DNA of 64,000 bases from Plantactinospora endophytica (GTDB taxonomy: Bacteria > Actinomycetota > Actinomycetes > Mycobacteriales > Micromonosporaceae), in the NCBI RefSeq assembly GCF_016862915.1, contig NZ_BONW01000034.1:62001-126000 (forward strand), read 5' to 3'. The notes under the pieces were generated by a model. It ran no database searches, was not told the origin of the DNA, and saw nothing but the letters and a program-made list of their open reading frames with translations. The position numbers were made by a program, and so were the translations under genes. Positions 32,887-41,732 of the stretch are shown piece by piece. How positions within the stretch are numbered: the stretch's first letter is position 1; each line of letters starts with the position of its first letter.

Positions 32887-35800
32887 TCAGCGCGGCAGCC
32901 GGGCCGGCACGCCGAGCATCGCCATCGCCCGGTGGTAGCGCCGGTACGCCTCGTCCGCCTCGCCGTACCGGCCGACAGTGCTCAGTACGGAGATCAGCTC
33001 CTCGTGCGTCCGCTCGTCGTACGGGTCGATCTCCAGCGCCCGCCGCAACTGGTACGCCGCCTGCTCCGGGTCGCCCCGGTGCCGGGCCAGCTCGGCCAGG
33101 GTACGGACCACCCGTAGGTGGAGTCGGCGCATCTCCTCCCGCACCGGCACCGCCCAGTCGTCGTACGGGTCGTCGACCAGGAAGTCCCCCTGGTAGCGCT
33201 GCTCGGCCAGGGCCAGTACGTCCTGCGCCGAACCGCGCTCCCCCCGCTCGTACCGGCGCAGCCCGAGCAGCGCCTCGGCCTGGAACAGCTCCACATCGAG
33301 TTCAACGTGCGTGACGTCCAGCGCCAGGCTGGCCCGTTCCGCGACGACGTACCGGTCGAGCGGGCCGTGCCGGTCCGGGTCCAGCACGCCACGCAACAAC
33401 GAGAGCAGGACGGAAAGCCGGTGCCCGAGCCGCTCCGGCGGCTCCCCCGGCCAGAGCAGTTCACCGAGCTGTTCCCGGGAGACCGGGCGGCCCCGTCGGG
33501 CGGCCAGGATCCGGAGCAGGTCCCGGGCCTTGCGGGACTGCCAGGCCGAGGTGGGCAGCGGTCGACCGTCGACGCGTACCTCGAACCGGCCGAGCGTACG
33601 CACCGCCACGGTTCCCGCCGCGCTCGCCGGTACCGGAACCACCACCTCCAGCTCGGCGAGCCGGGCGGCGGCGACCTGGGCGTCGATCCGCTCCTCGGAG
33701 CCTGGTCCGGACAGCCGGCCGAGTAGTACCCGGACTCGGTCCGCGTCGACCCGCGCCCCGGCCTCCCGCAGGATCGCCCCGGCCTCCACCAGCGCCTGCC
33801 GGGCCGACACCGAGTCGTCGGTGGCGGCGGCCCGCAGCCGCAGCGCCTCGGCGAGACCGGCCCGGTCCTGGTGCAGCCGCGCGTGGTCCTCCGCCTCGGT
33901 GGCGAGCAGTGCCGCCCGGGGCAGGTCCGGCACTGCGACCGCCACCCAGCCCAGCGCGCACCGGGCCGCACCGCCGTCCGGGCCCCGGGCCAGCCGGACG
34001 GCCCGTTCGGCCAGCGCGGTCGCACCGGCCGGATCCGTCCCGGCGGTGACCCGGGCCAGTCCGACCAACGCGGGTACCAGCGCGACGACGTTTCCGGTCG
34101 ACTCGCTGACCTGCACCGCCTCCTGGTACGCGGCCCGGGCCAGGCTGTCCCGCCCACGCAGCAGGTGCACCCGGCCCAGACCGGTCAACGGCAGCACCAC
34201 GTACGCCGAGCCGAGCCGGTGGTGCAGCGCCAACGAGCGCTCGTGGTCGGCCACCGCCTCGGCGAGCCGGCCGAGCCGGACCAGCCCGCTGCCCCGGACC
34301 GTGAGTGCCAGCGCCAGCACCGCCGGGCACCCGGCGGTCTCGGCCAGCTCCACGGCCTCGTCAGCCAGGGTCACCGCCTCCCGGTAACCGGCCGCGCCGA
34401 ACCGGCCCACCGCGAGGTTCACCCTCGCCCAGGCGGCCAGCCCGCGATCGCCGGCCGCGTCGGCCAGCCGTACCGCCTCGGCGAGCTGGCCGGCCCCGGC
34501 CCCCCGGTCGCCGGCCAGCCGGGCGGTCAGTCCGGCCGCCACCCCGGCGGTCACCAGCGCCTGTGCCGTACGCAGCGCCGCGCCGACCGGCGGACCAGGT
34601 GCGGCCGGCGGTACCGGGGTCGGCGAAGACGACGGAATCGGCGGGGACGACGGCCGGGTCGGGACCGGGTGGGCCGGCCGGCCCGCACCCGGCACGGCGG
34701 AGGCGGCGGCCAGCGCCCGTCGGGCCCGGTCCTGACCGGTCGCTACGTCGCCGGAGAGCGCGTACGCGCACGCGGCCCAGCCGAGCAGGAGCACCTCGTC
34801 GGGGGTCCGACCGGCCCCGGCGGTAGCCCGTTCGAAGATGGCGATCGCGGCCAGCGGCTCGCCACGCATCAGGTGTACCAGGCCGTGCCGCCAGGCCAGT
34901 GCCGGACCTGGGCCGCTTCGCCGGCCGGCCTGCGACCGGTACACCTCGATCGCCGACTCCGACTCCCCGGCCATCCGTAGCGCGTCGCCGTGCAACTGGC
35001 GCAGTGGTGCCGGGCACCGGGCCACCGGCAGCGCCTCGACGGCGGTACCGACCAGCGCACACTCGCCCTCGGCCAGCAGGCTCGGGCCGTACCGGCGGAG
35101 CAGCCGGACGACCGGTTCGACCCGACCGGCAGCCAGGTAGCCGCGTAGGGCCGGTGCCGGCAGTGCGCGGTCGGCGTACCAGTCGGCGGCCCGGTGGTGG
35201 AGTGTAGCGGCCTGCTCGGGCGGCAGCGGATAGTGTCGCCGGGCCGCCTCCGCCACCAGCGGGATGGCCGAATACCCGGCCCCGTCCGGCCGCTCCGGAC
35301 CGAACAGGCCGGCCGTCGCCAGCCAGTGCAGCAGGCTGCCGGCCCGGCGCGGGTTCGAACCGGAGACGAGTTCGGCGTGCACCGGGTCGAGCCGGGCCGC
35401 CTGCCGGAGCAACTGTCCGGCCTCGGCGGGCAGCTCCCGGAACACCTCGCCGGCCAGGTACGCCACGGCGGCCACACTGGCGGCGGGGAGCATTGCCGGC
35501 CCGGCATCCCGAATCCCGGCATCCCGAATCCCGAAGTCTCGACTTCCGGAGTCCCAACTTCCGGAGCCCCGAATCCCGGCGTCCCGAATCGCGGCGTCCC
35601 GGCTTTCGGCGTCCCGGCTTTCGGCGTCCCGGAGGGCACCGGCGACCAGGTGCACCAGCATCGGCCAGCCGCCGGTGGCCCGGTGCACCGTCCTGGCCAG
35701 CGCCGGATCCGGCAGGTCGTAGCGGTCCCGCAGCAAGGTGAGCACGTCCCGCCGGGACAGCGCGAGGTCCACCGGGCCGAGCAGGCCCAGGTCGCCCCGG

Positions 35801-36303
35801 CGCAACCCGGCGGCGACCATTGCCGCTCCGGGCGGGCAACGGGTGATCACCACCAGGCGGCTCCGATCGGGCAACCGGTGCGCCGCCGCCAGCAGCGCAC
35901 GCAGCCGCGCCGGAGGCAGCGGGTCGACGTCGTCGAGCACCAGCCACCGGTCGTCACCGGCAGGCTCGTCGATGGCCCCGGCCAGCCGACCGAGGTCGAC
36001 GTCGGCCGGGACGTCACCGGAGCCGCCGAGCGCCGCCGTCCACTCCGCGCCGGAGTACCAACGGCTGGGGACCTGGGCGAGCAGTCGGCGTACCGCCGTC
36101 GTCTTGCCGTAGCCGGCCGCCGCCGCGACGAGTACGCAGCGCCAGCCCGCAGACCACGGCTGACTCGGCGGCTGCGGCCGGCGGACCGACGGTTGGCCGG
36201 CGTGCGGCGGCCGGCTCGACGGCTGCCGGGGCGGCGAACGCAACCTCCAAGCACCTCCCCGGTAACCGGACCTGACACGGTCGGGGGCGCCGAACGCCAG
36301 CAT
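32887..36303 (-). CDS. STAND ATPase with C-terminal winged helix and BTAD domain
   Basis: 1138 residues. The N-terminal P-loop (VLVAAAAGYGKTTAVRRLLA, about residue 60) and RWLVLDDVDPLPP belong to a MalT/LuxR-like signal-transduction ATPase. Helical and TPR-like repeats fill about 450-880. A winged helix (VRTLGRFEVRVDGRPL) followed by a bacterial transcriptional-activation domain (LELFQAEALLGL-like region, RRALEIDPYDERTHEELI) forms the C-terminus from about residue 900. SARP regulators normally have this pair at the N-terminus. The ATG at 36303 has no clear ribosome site; a TTG at 36243 with GGGGAGG upstream is a good alternative. It is probably a transcriptional activator. Confidence 0.85.
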   Translation of the reverse strand: MLAFGAPDRVRSGYRGGAWRLRSPPRQPSSRPPHAGQPSVRRPQPPSQPWSAGWRCVLVAAAAGYGKTTAVRRLLAQVPSRWYSGAEWTAALGGSGDVPADVDLGRLAGAIDEPAGDDRWLVLDDVDPLPPARLRALLAAAHRLPDRSRLVVITRCPPGAAMVAAGLRRGDLGLLGPVDLALSRRDVLTLLRDRYDLPDPALARTVHRATGGWPMLVHLVAGALRDAESRDAESRDAAIRDAGIRGSGSWDSGSRDFGIRDAGIRDAGPAMLPAASVAAVAYLAGEVFRELPAEAGQLLRQAARLDPVHAELVSGSNPRRAGSLLHWLATAGLFGPERPDGAGYSAIPLVAEAARRHYPLPPEQAATLHHRAADWYADRALPAPALRGYLAAGRVEPVVRLLRRYGPSLLAEGECALVGTAVEALPVARCPAPLRQLHGDALRMAGESESAIEVYRSQAGRRSGPGPALAWRHGLVHLMRGEPLAAIAIFERATAGAGRTPDEVLLLGWAACAYALSGDVATGQDRARRALAAASAVPGAGRPAHPVPTRPSSPPIPSSSPTPVPPAAPGPPVGAALRTAQALVTAGVAAGLTARLAGDRGAGAGQLAEAVRLADAAGDRGLAAWARVNLAVGRFGAAGYREAVTLADEAVELAETAGCPAVLALALTVRGSGLVRLGRLAEAVADHERSLALHHRLGSAYVVLPLTGLGRVHLLRGRDSLARAAYQEAVQVSESTGNVVALVPALVGLARVTAGTDPAGATALAERAVRLARGPDGGAARCALGWVAVAVPDLPRAALLATEAEDHARLHQDRAGLAEALRLRAAATDDSVSARQALVEAGAILREAGARVDADRVRVLLGRLSGPGSEERIDAQVAAARLAELEVVVPVPASAAGTVAVRTLGRFEVRVDGRPLPTSAWQSRKARDLLRILAARRGRPVSREQLGELLWPGEPPERLGHRLSVLLSLLRGVLDPDRHGPLDRYVVAERASLALDVTHVELDVELFQAEALLGLRRYERGERGSAQDVLALAEQRYQGDFLVDDPYDDWAVPVREEMRRLHLRVVRTLAELARHRGDPEQAAYQLRRALEIDPYDERTHEELISVLSTVGRYGEADEAYRRYHRAMAMLGVPARLPR
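35502..35632 (-). repeat. 15-nt tandem repeat inside the STAND ATPase
   Basis: Nearly nine units of 15 bases (CGGCATCCCGAATCC twice, then variants) encode five-residue steps of the type RDAGI/RDAES at about residues 224-267, between the ATPase core and the helical domain. Confidence 0.92.
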
Positions 36304-36550
36304 GTCTACACAGAGTGCGCATATACCAGCGAAAAGTCGGAACACCGACACTGCTGTCCCGGCCGACGCCCCCGCTCCCGACGCCCGTCCCACCGCCGCG
36401 CCGACCACTCCGGCCGATGCCCGGCCCGGCCGTAGTCCGGCCCTGATCCGGCACTGATCGCACCTGGACGGCACCGTGACGGGGATGACCACGCTGGACC
36501 GTGCGCCACCGCCAGATCCGGCGGCGGGCGACGAAGGGAGATCCGCAGCG

Positions 36551-37426
36551 ATGGCTGTCAAGTACACCTGGTGTCGGCGCGGAACCGTGTCGACACTGGC
36601 TCTGATCATGGTGGCGGGAACCGTCGGCACCGTCGGTCCGGCCCGGGCAGCCGGGCCCGACAGCCGGGTCGCCGCGCCGGTACGCATCTCCGTCACCAGC
36701 GCCACCAACTCGCTCGCGAGCAAGAGCGTCGTGGTCAACTGCCCGGCCGGGCAGCGCGTCCACGGCGCGGGTGGCGAGATCACCGGTGGCGGGGGCAACG
36801 TGACCCTGGACGACATCACCCCGAGTCTCACCCTGACCACCGTGCTCGTGACCGGCGTCGAGAACGGCGCCTACGCCGGCAACTGGAACGTGACCGGCTA
36901 TGCCATCTGCGGCGTCGACACGCTCAACCTGCAACGCGTGCACTTCACCGGGCCGGCCAACTCCGTCACGCCGAAGTCGGTCTTCGCCGGCTGCCCGTCC
37001 GGACTGCGCCTCTACGGTCTCGGCGCCGAACTCAACGGGGCGAGCGGCAACGTCTTCCTCGACGACCTCACCCCGAACGCGGCGCTGACCGGGGCGACGC
37101 TGACCGGGTACGAGAACGGTGCCTTCGCCGGCAACTGGAGCGTCACCGGGTTCGCGATCTGCGGCAACCCGTCGGCCAACATGGTCCGGCAGGCCGTCAC
37201 CAGTGCCGCCGCCTCGCCGGTGGCGGCCTCGGTCACCACGGCCGCCTGTCCGGCCGGTACCCGGGTGCACGGCGTCGGCGCCGAACTCAACGGTGCGCTC
37301 GGCGGGGTGGTCATCGACGACCTGCGCCCCAACGTGGGGCTGCCCACCTCCACCGCGACCGGTGCCGAGAACGGGGCGTTCGCCGGCAACTGGACCGTCA
37401 CGGCGTACGCCATCTGCTCGGCGTGA
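36551..37426 (+). CDS. Secreted protein with three repeated domains
   Basis: 291 residues. The ATG at 36551 follows GGGAG. The signal peptide is TVSTLALIMVAGTVGTVG, cleaved near the ARA-A site. Three repeats of about 83 residues follow, each with a Cys, then VHGAGGEITG or LYGLGAELNG, a LDDITP or LDDLTP step, and ENGAFAGNW-VTxYAIC at the end. The two cysteines per repeat probably form a disulfide. No catalytic residues stand out; carbohydrate or matrix binding is possible. It is divergent from the STAND regulator across 247 bases, which may control it. Confidence 0.85.
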   Translation: MAVKYTWCRRGTVSTLALIMVAGTVGTVGPARAAGPDSRVAAPVRISVTSATNSLASKSVVVNCPAGQRVHGAGGEITGGGGNVTLDDITPSLTLTTVLVTGVENGAYAGNWNVTGYAICGVDTLNLQRVHFTGPANSVTPKSVFAGCPSGLRLYGLGAELNGASGNVFLDDLTPNAALTGATLTGYENGAFAGNWSVTGFAICGNPSANMVRQAVTSAAASPVAASVTTAACPAGTRVHGVGAELNGALGGVVIDDLRPNVGLPTSTATGAENGAFAGNWTVTAYAICSA

Positions 37427-37450
37427 GACCACCTGGGCCGGGCTGTGCCT

Positions 37451-37484
37451 CCGCCGCCCTCCGGCCAGCACCGGAGGGCGGCGG
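37451..37484. terminator. Strong bidirectional terminator
   Basis: Perfect 14-bp stem (37451-37464 with 37471-37484, left arm CCGCCGCCCTCCGG) and a six-base loop, 25 bases after the secreted repeat protein and facing the converging SARP gene. Confidence 0.85.
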
Positions 37485-37522
37485 TCCACCCGCCGCCCCG
37501 GACCTGTCGCCGGACCAAGCGA

Positions 37523-37650
37523 AGTCAGTCTCCGGCGAGGTGGGTCTCCCGCCAGGTCAGTCTTCGGCCAGGTCAGTCTCCGGCCAGGTCAGCCTTCGGC
37601 GAGGTCAGCCTTCGGCGGAGTCAGTCATCGGCGGAGTCAGTCATCGGCGG
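37523..37650. repeat. 16-nt tandem repeat, eight units
   Basis: Units of 16 bases (GGTCAGTCTTCGGCCA and variants; the last two are identical) between the terminator and the SARP gene. The final unit contains the SARP stop codon at 37637-37639. Confidence 0.93.
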
Positions 37651-40600
37651 AGTCGTCTCTCGCGAGCGTCCGGAGCCGGTCGGTTGCCGCGCCCACCAGT
37701 CGCCGGTCCGTCGGATGGGCGGCGGCGAGGGCGTCCCGGTACCAGCCCCGGGCGGTGTCGACGTCCTGGGCCGCCTCGGCGAGCCGGCCGAGCCCGAGGC
37801 AGGCCCGGGACCGGATACCCGGGCGCCGCCACGCCGTCAGTTCCTCGGTCAACACACCTTCGAAGAGCCGTCGGGCCCCGGGCAGGTCGCCGTCGAGCTG
37901 GGCCAGTTCGCCGAGGCCGACCCGCGCCTCGGCGAGGATCTCCGGCGCACCTGCGGCACGGGCGAGTTCGGACGCGCGGAGGTAGTCGAAGCGAGCCGTC
38001 GCCGGATCGGCGGCCAGCAGACTGTGGCCGGCGTGCTGGCAGAGCAGGGTCGCCAGGTCGGCCGGGCAGTCGAGCTGGTCGGCCAGTTCGACCGCCTCGG
38101 CGGTGCACGCGACGGCGGTGGCGTACCCGCCGCGCCGCTCGGCGACGGTGCCGAGCGCGGAGAGGGCGAGTGCGGTACCCCAGCGCTCGCCGAGTGCCCG
38201 GAACCCCCGCAGGGCCCGGTGGAACGCCTGCTCCGCCGCGTCGGCGTCGCCGCCGAACAGCAGACCGTGGCCGATGCCCCACTGTTCCAGCGCCCGGCTC
38301 CACGGGTCCAGCTCGACCGGCGGACCGGCCGGAGCGGGCAGCGGCTGCCCGGGGACGGCCGCCCTGCCCCAGAGCATGCCCAGGAACGGGTGCCGGGGCT
38401 GCCTGTCCAGGCCGGCGACGATCGCCCCGGCCGCAGCCACCCGGGCCGCCGCGACGACGCTGTCCGGCTGCTTCGCCGCGTCGACGAGCAGGCAGAGGGC
38501 GTACTCCTGGGTCAGGCCCTCGGGTGGCCCGGCGGTGAGGCCGGCGAGCAGCTCCGCGGCGAGTACCTCGCAGGTGTGCCGACCGCCGCGCAGCCACCAG
38601 TACGGCAGCAGCGCGGCGAACAGCGGCAGCGCGATCCGGGGATCGTCGCGGATGGCCGAGCGGAGCGCGGCGTGCAGGTTGTCCCGTTCGGCGTCGAGCC
38701 GGCGCAACGCCTCCAACTGGGTGTCACGGAGCAGCCGGGGTTCGACGGCCCGGGTCAGGTCGAGGAAGTAGTTGGCGTGCGCCACCCGGAGTTGCCGCCG
38801 CTGCGTTGGACCGTCGAGCTGGTCGGCGCAGAAGACGCGGATCGTCTCGAGCATCCGGTACCGGAGGTCGTCGCCCGTGACCCGCTCGACCAGCGACCGG
38901 TCGGCCAACCCGGCCAGCAGGTCCTCCACCGCCTCGGCGCCGGCGCCGGCGGCGCAGACCTGCCGGGCTGCCTCCGGGCCGAACCCGCCGGAGAAGACAC
39001 TGAGCCGGCTCGCCAGCCGCCGTTCGGCCGGGTCGAGCAGGTCCCAGCTCCAGGCCACCGCCGCCCGCAGCGTCCGGTGCCGGGGTACCGCCGTCCGACT
39101 GCCCCGGGACAGCACCGCGAACCGATCGTCCAGCCGGGCGGCCAGTTCCGCGACCGGCAGCGCACGGATCCTGGCGGCGGCGAGCTCGATCGCCAACGGC
39201 AGGCCGTCCAGGGTGCGACAGATCCGGGACACCGTCGCGGCGTTCGCCGCGTCCAGCGTGAAGTCCGGCGCCACCGCGCCGGCCCGGTCCGTGAAGAGGC
39301 GGACGGCCGGATAGTCCGCGATCGCGCCGACCTCGGCCTCCGGTGGTGGCGCGGCCAGCGGCGGCACCGGACAGAGCGCCTCGCCGGTGATGCCGAGCGG
39401 CTCCCGGCTGGTGGCCAGCACCCGCAGACCCGGACACTCCGTGAGCAGCCGGTGGGCGAGCCCGGCGGCGACGTCCAGTACGTGTTCGCAGTTGTCCAGC
39501 AGGAGCAGCAGCCGGTGCTCCGCCAGTGCCGCGACGAGCCGCTCCACCGGTCCGGCGGCGGTCCGGCCGGCCGCCGTCGGAAGGGTCGCGTCCCGCAGGC
39601 CGAGCGCGCCGGCCACCGCCTGCGGCACATCGGCCGGCGGTACCGGAGCCAGGTCCACCAGGCAGGCGTCGCCAGGTTCCCGGGACGCGGCCTCGACCGC
39701 GAGCCTGGTCTTGCCGGTACCGCCCGGGCCGGTCAGCGTGACCAGCCGGCCCCGGCTGAGCAGCAGACCGATCCGGGCGAGTTCGTCGGCCCGGCCGACC
39801 AGGCTGGTCAGCGGGGCGGGCAGGCCCCGGCGCGGCTCCGCCCGGAAGGCGGGATCGGCACGGACCGGCACGTCCCCGGCCGGCACCGGCCCGGCAGCGA
39901 CGCCGGCCAGCGTCGAATCGGCAGCGCGGTCCGACACGTCCCCGGCCGACACCGAATCGGGTACCACGATCGACAGCGTCGGATCGGCAGCGCGGTCCGA
40001 CACGTCCCCGGCCGACACCGGACCGGGTACGGCGACCGACAGTGTCGGGTCGGCGGTGAGGATCCGCTGGTGCAGTCGCCGCAGGTCGGCGCCGGGTTCG
40101 ACGGCGACCTCGTCGACCAACCGGGTACGGAACCGCTGGTAGTGCTCCAGCGCGTCGACCTGTCGCCCGGACCGGTAGAGCGCGAGCATGAACTGGCCGG
40201 CCACCCGCTCGTCCCACGGCGACGCGGCGGCGACGCTACCGAGATCGGCGAGCAGTTCGGCGTGCCGGCCGAGCCGAAGTCCCCGGTCGGCGCGGTCCAG
40301 CCGGGCGGCCGTCCACTCTCCGTGCAACCGGTCGCGCAGCCCGCCAAGCCAGGGCGTGTCCGGCCCGGCGAGCGGACCCCGCCACAGTCGCAGCGCCTGG
40401 TCGAGCAGTTCCAGCGCGACGGCGTCGTCGTCGGTACGCCCGGCCCGGACGACCAGGTTCCGGAACCGGTGCACGTCGACGCAGTCCGGATCGAGCCGCA
40501 GCAGGTACCCGCCGGACTGCCGCTCCAGCACCACCCCGGGCGCGACGGCCAGGGCGCTGCGCAGCCGGGACACGTACCCGTACAGGGTGTTCCGGGGACG

Positions 40601-40774
40601 GCGCGGCAGTCGTACGCCCCAGACCTGGTCGACGAGTTCGTCGTACGGCACCGGCCGGTTCGCCGCCAGCAGCAGCGCGACCAGCAGCGCCCGCTGTCGC
40701 GGGTGCCCGATCTCCACGGCCCGGCCGTCGACGAGCGCCTCGGGCTCGCCCAGCACCCGGAACTCGGCCCGCAT
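37637..40774 (-). CDS. SARP/AfsR-type transcriptional regulator (wHTH-BTAD-NB-ARC-TPR)
   Basis: 1045 residues. The ATG at 40774 follows GGGGAGG and AAAG. The N-terminal winged helix (MRAEFRVLGEPEALVDGRAV; RNTLYGYVSRLRSAL) is joined to a BTAD domain (to about residue 240). A 22-residue tandem-repeat linker (DPTLS, VSAGDVSDRAA) runs to about 290. The NB-ARC ATPase has its P-loop GPGGTGKTRLA near residue 350, then LLLLDNCEHVLD, LATSREPLGITGE and GLPLAIELAAARI. C-terminal TPR-like helices follow. Such proteins activate secondary-metabolite or metabolic genes. It is divergent from a YceI-family gene across 188 bases; its target is unknown. Confidence 0.93.
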   Translation of the reverse strand: MRAEFRVLGEPEALVDGRAVEIGHPRQRALLVALLLAANRPVPYDELVDQVWGVRLPRRPRNTLYGYVSRLRSALAVAPGVVLERQSGGYLLRLDPDCVDVHRFRNLVVRAGRTDDDAVALELLDQALRLWRGPLAGPDTPWLGGLRDRLHGEWTAARLDRADRGLRLGRHAELLADLGSVAAASPWDERVAGQFMLALYRSGRQVDALEHYQRFRTRLVDEVAVEPGADLRRLHQRILTADPTLSVAVPGPVSAGDVSDRAADPTLSIVVPDSVSAGDVSDRAADSTLAGVAAGPVPAGDVPVRADPAFRAEPRRGLPAPLTSLVGRADELARIGLLLSRGRLVTLTGPGGTGKTRLAVEAASREPGDACLVDLAPVPPADVPQAVAGALGLRDATLPTAAGRTAAGPVERLVAALAEHRLLLLLDNCEHVLDVAAGLAHRLLTECPGLRVLATSREPLGITGEALCPVPPLAAPPPEAEVGAIADYPAVRLFTDRAGAVAPDFTLDAANAATVSRICRTLDGLPLAIELAAARIRALPVAELAARLDDRFAVLSRGSRTAVPRHRTLRAAVAWSWDLLDPAERRLASRLSVFSGGFGPEAARQVCAAGAGAEAVEDLLAGLADRSLVERVTGDDLRYRMLETIRVFCADQLDGPTQRRQLRVAHANYFLDLTRAVEPRLLRDTQLEALRRLDAERDNLHAALRSAIRDDPRIALPLFAALLPYWWLRGGRHTCEVLAAELLAGLTAGPPEGLTQEYALCLLVDAAKQPDSVVAAARVAAAGAIVAGLDRQPRHPFLGMLWGRAAVPGQPLPAPAGPPVELDPWSRALEQWGIGHGLLFGGDADAAEQAFHRALRGFRALGERWGTALALSALGTVAERRGGYATAVACTAEAVELADQLDCPADLATLLCQHAGHSLLAADPATARFDYLRASELARAAGAPEILAEARVGLGELAQLDGDLPGARRLFEGVLTEELTAWRRPGIRSRACLGLGRLAEAAQDVDTARGWYRDALAAAHPTDRRLVGAATDRLRTLARDDSADD
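39908..40048 (-). repeat. 66-bp tandem repeat in the SARP linker
   Basis: Copies begin at 39908 and 39974 (offset 66 = 22 codons), with a third partial copy from 40040. They encode the flexible linker between BTAD and NB-ARC domains and stay in frame. Confidence 0.9.
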
Positions 40775-40962
40775 CCGCTTTCCCGACCTCCCCGTGGTCT
40801 CCGCACCCGTCGACACCCCGACCGTGTCCCGGTTCGGAACTCCGCCCTCGCACCGCAAGCGTTCCCGAAGATCTGCCGAAGGTCACCCCGGCACAGTTCA
40901 TCCCGTCCGTACCGGTGCACGGGTACCGGTGTCACCGACCAGTGGAGAGGACGGGGACGGCC

Positions 40963-41511
40963 ATGACCGCGACCGACGACACCGAGCAGACCGGGAACGA
41001 CGCCGAGCGGGACCTGTCGCCCGGCGTCTACGTCATCGATCCGCTCCGGTCGGCGATCCGCTTCCACACCCGGGCGATCTTCGGCCTGTTGCCGGTGCGC
41101 GGCACCTTCCGGATCGGCACGGGCACGATCTCGGTGGCCGTACCGGTCGAGGAGTCGACAGCCGAGGCGCAGGTACTCGCCGACAGCTTCAGCAGCGGGC
41201 TGGCCCAGCGCGACGCGCATGTCCGGTCGGCCGACTACCTGGACGCGGCCGGTTATCCGTACCTGCGGTTCCGGGGTGAGCGGTTCGTGCCGTCCAGCGA
41301 CGACGGAGGCACCCTGCACGGGCGGTTGACGGTACGCACCGTCACCCGGCCGGTGGCGCTCACCGTCGACCGGGTCTGGGGCGGAACCGCGGAACTGACC
41401 GCCCGGGCCGACACGACGATCGACCGGTACGCGTTCGGGCTGACCACCGCCCGGGGCATGACCGGCCGGCACATCCGGCTGACGCTGGAGATCGTCGCGA
41501 CCCGATGCTGA
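40963..41511 (+). CDS. YceI-family lipocalin-like protein
   Basis: 182 residues with no signal peptide, so probably cytoplasmic. YceI pattern: PGVYVIDPLRSAIRFHTRAI, VRGTFRIGTGTI, a central RDAHVRSADYLDAAGYPYLRF and TIDRYAFGLTTARGM. These proteins form a beta barrel that binds polyisoprenoid or amphiphilic ligands. The physiological role here is unknown. It is divergent from the SARP regulator. Confidence 0.93.
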   Translation: MTATDDTEQTGNDAERDLSPGVYVIDPLRSAIRFHTRAIFGLLPVRGTFRIGTGTISVAVPVEESTAEAQVLADSFSSGLAQRDAHVRSADYLDAAGYPYLRFRGERFVPSSDDGGTLHGRLTVRTVTRPVALTVDRVWGGTAELTARADTTIDRYAFGLTTARGMTGRHIRLTLEIVATRC

Positions 41512-41600
41512 CGCCGGTCCGGACGAGGCGACCGAGGGAAGGGAGTGACGTGCGGAGAAGCCGAGTGGGGCCGGTTCGGACCGGTCAATGCGTGGCGACG

Positions 41601-41633
41601 GCCCCGGCGGGGCGACGACGTCGTGGCCGGGGC
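41601..41633. terminator. Terminator between YceI gene and phosphopantetheinyl transferase
   Basis: Perfect 8-bp outer stem (41601-41608 with 41626-41633, left arm GCCCCGGC), with ACGACGTCGT inside the loop able to pair with itself, between converging genes. Confidence 0.55.
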
Positions 41634-41732
41634 GCGGCGCTCGGCGTACCCGAATCGTGGTCGAGCCGGGCGCCACCGCCGACCGGGCCGGTGCCGGCGG
41701 CCCGGCACCGGTGTCGGCCGGATCGGGGCAGG

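Noticed and set aside
37523-37650. CRISPR array
   Set aside because: Units are 16 bases with no spacers and no cas genes; it is a simple tandem repeat.
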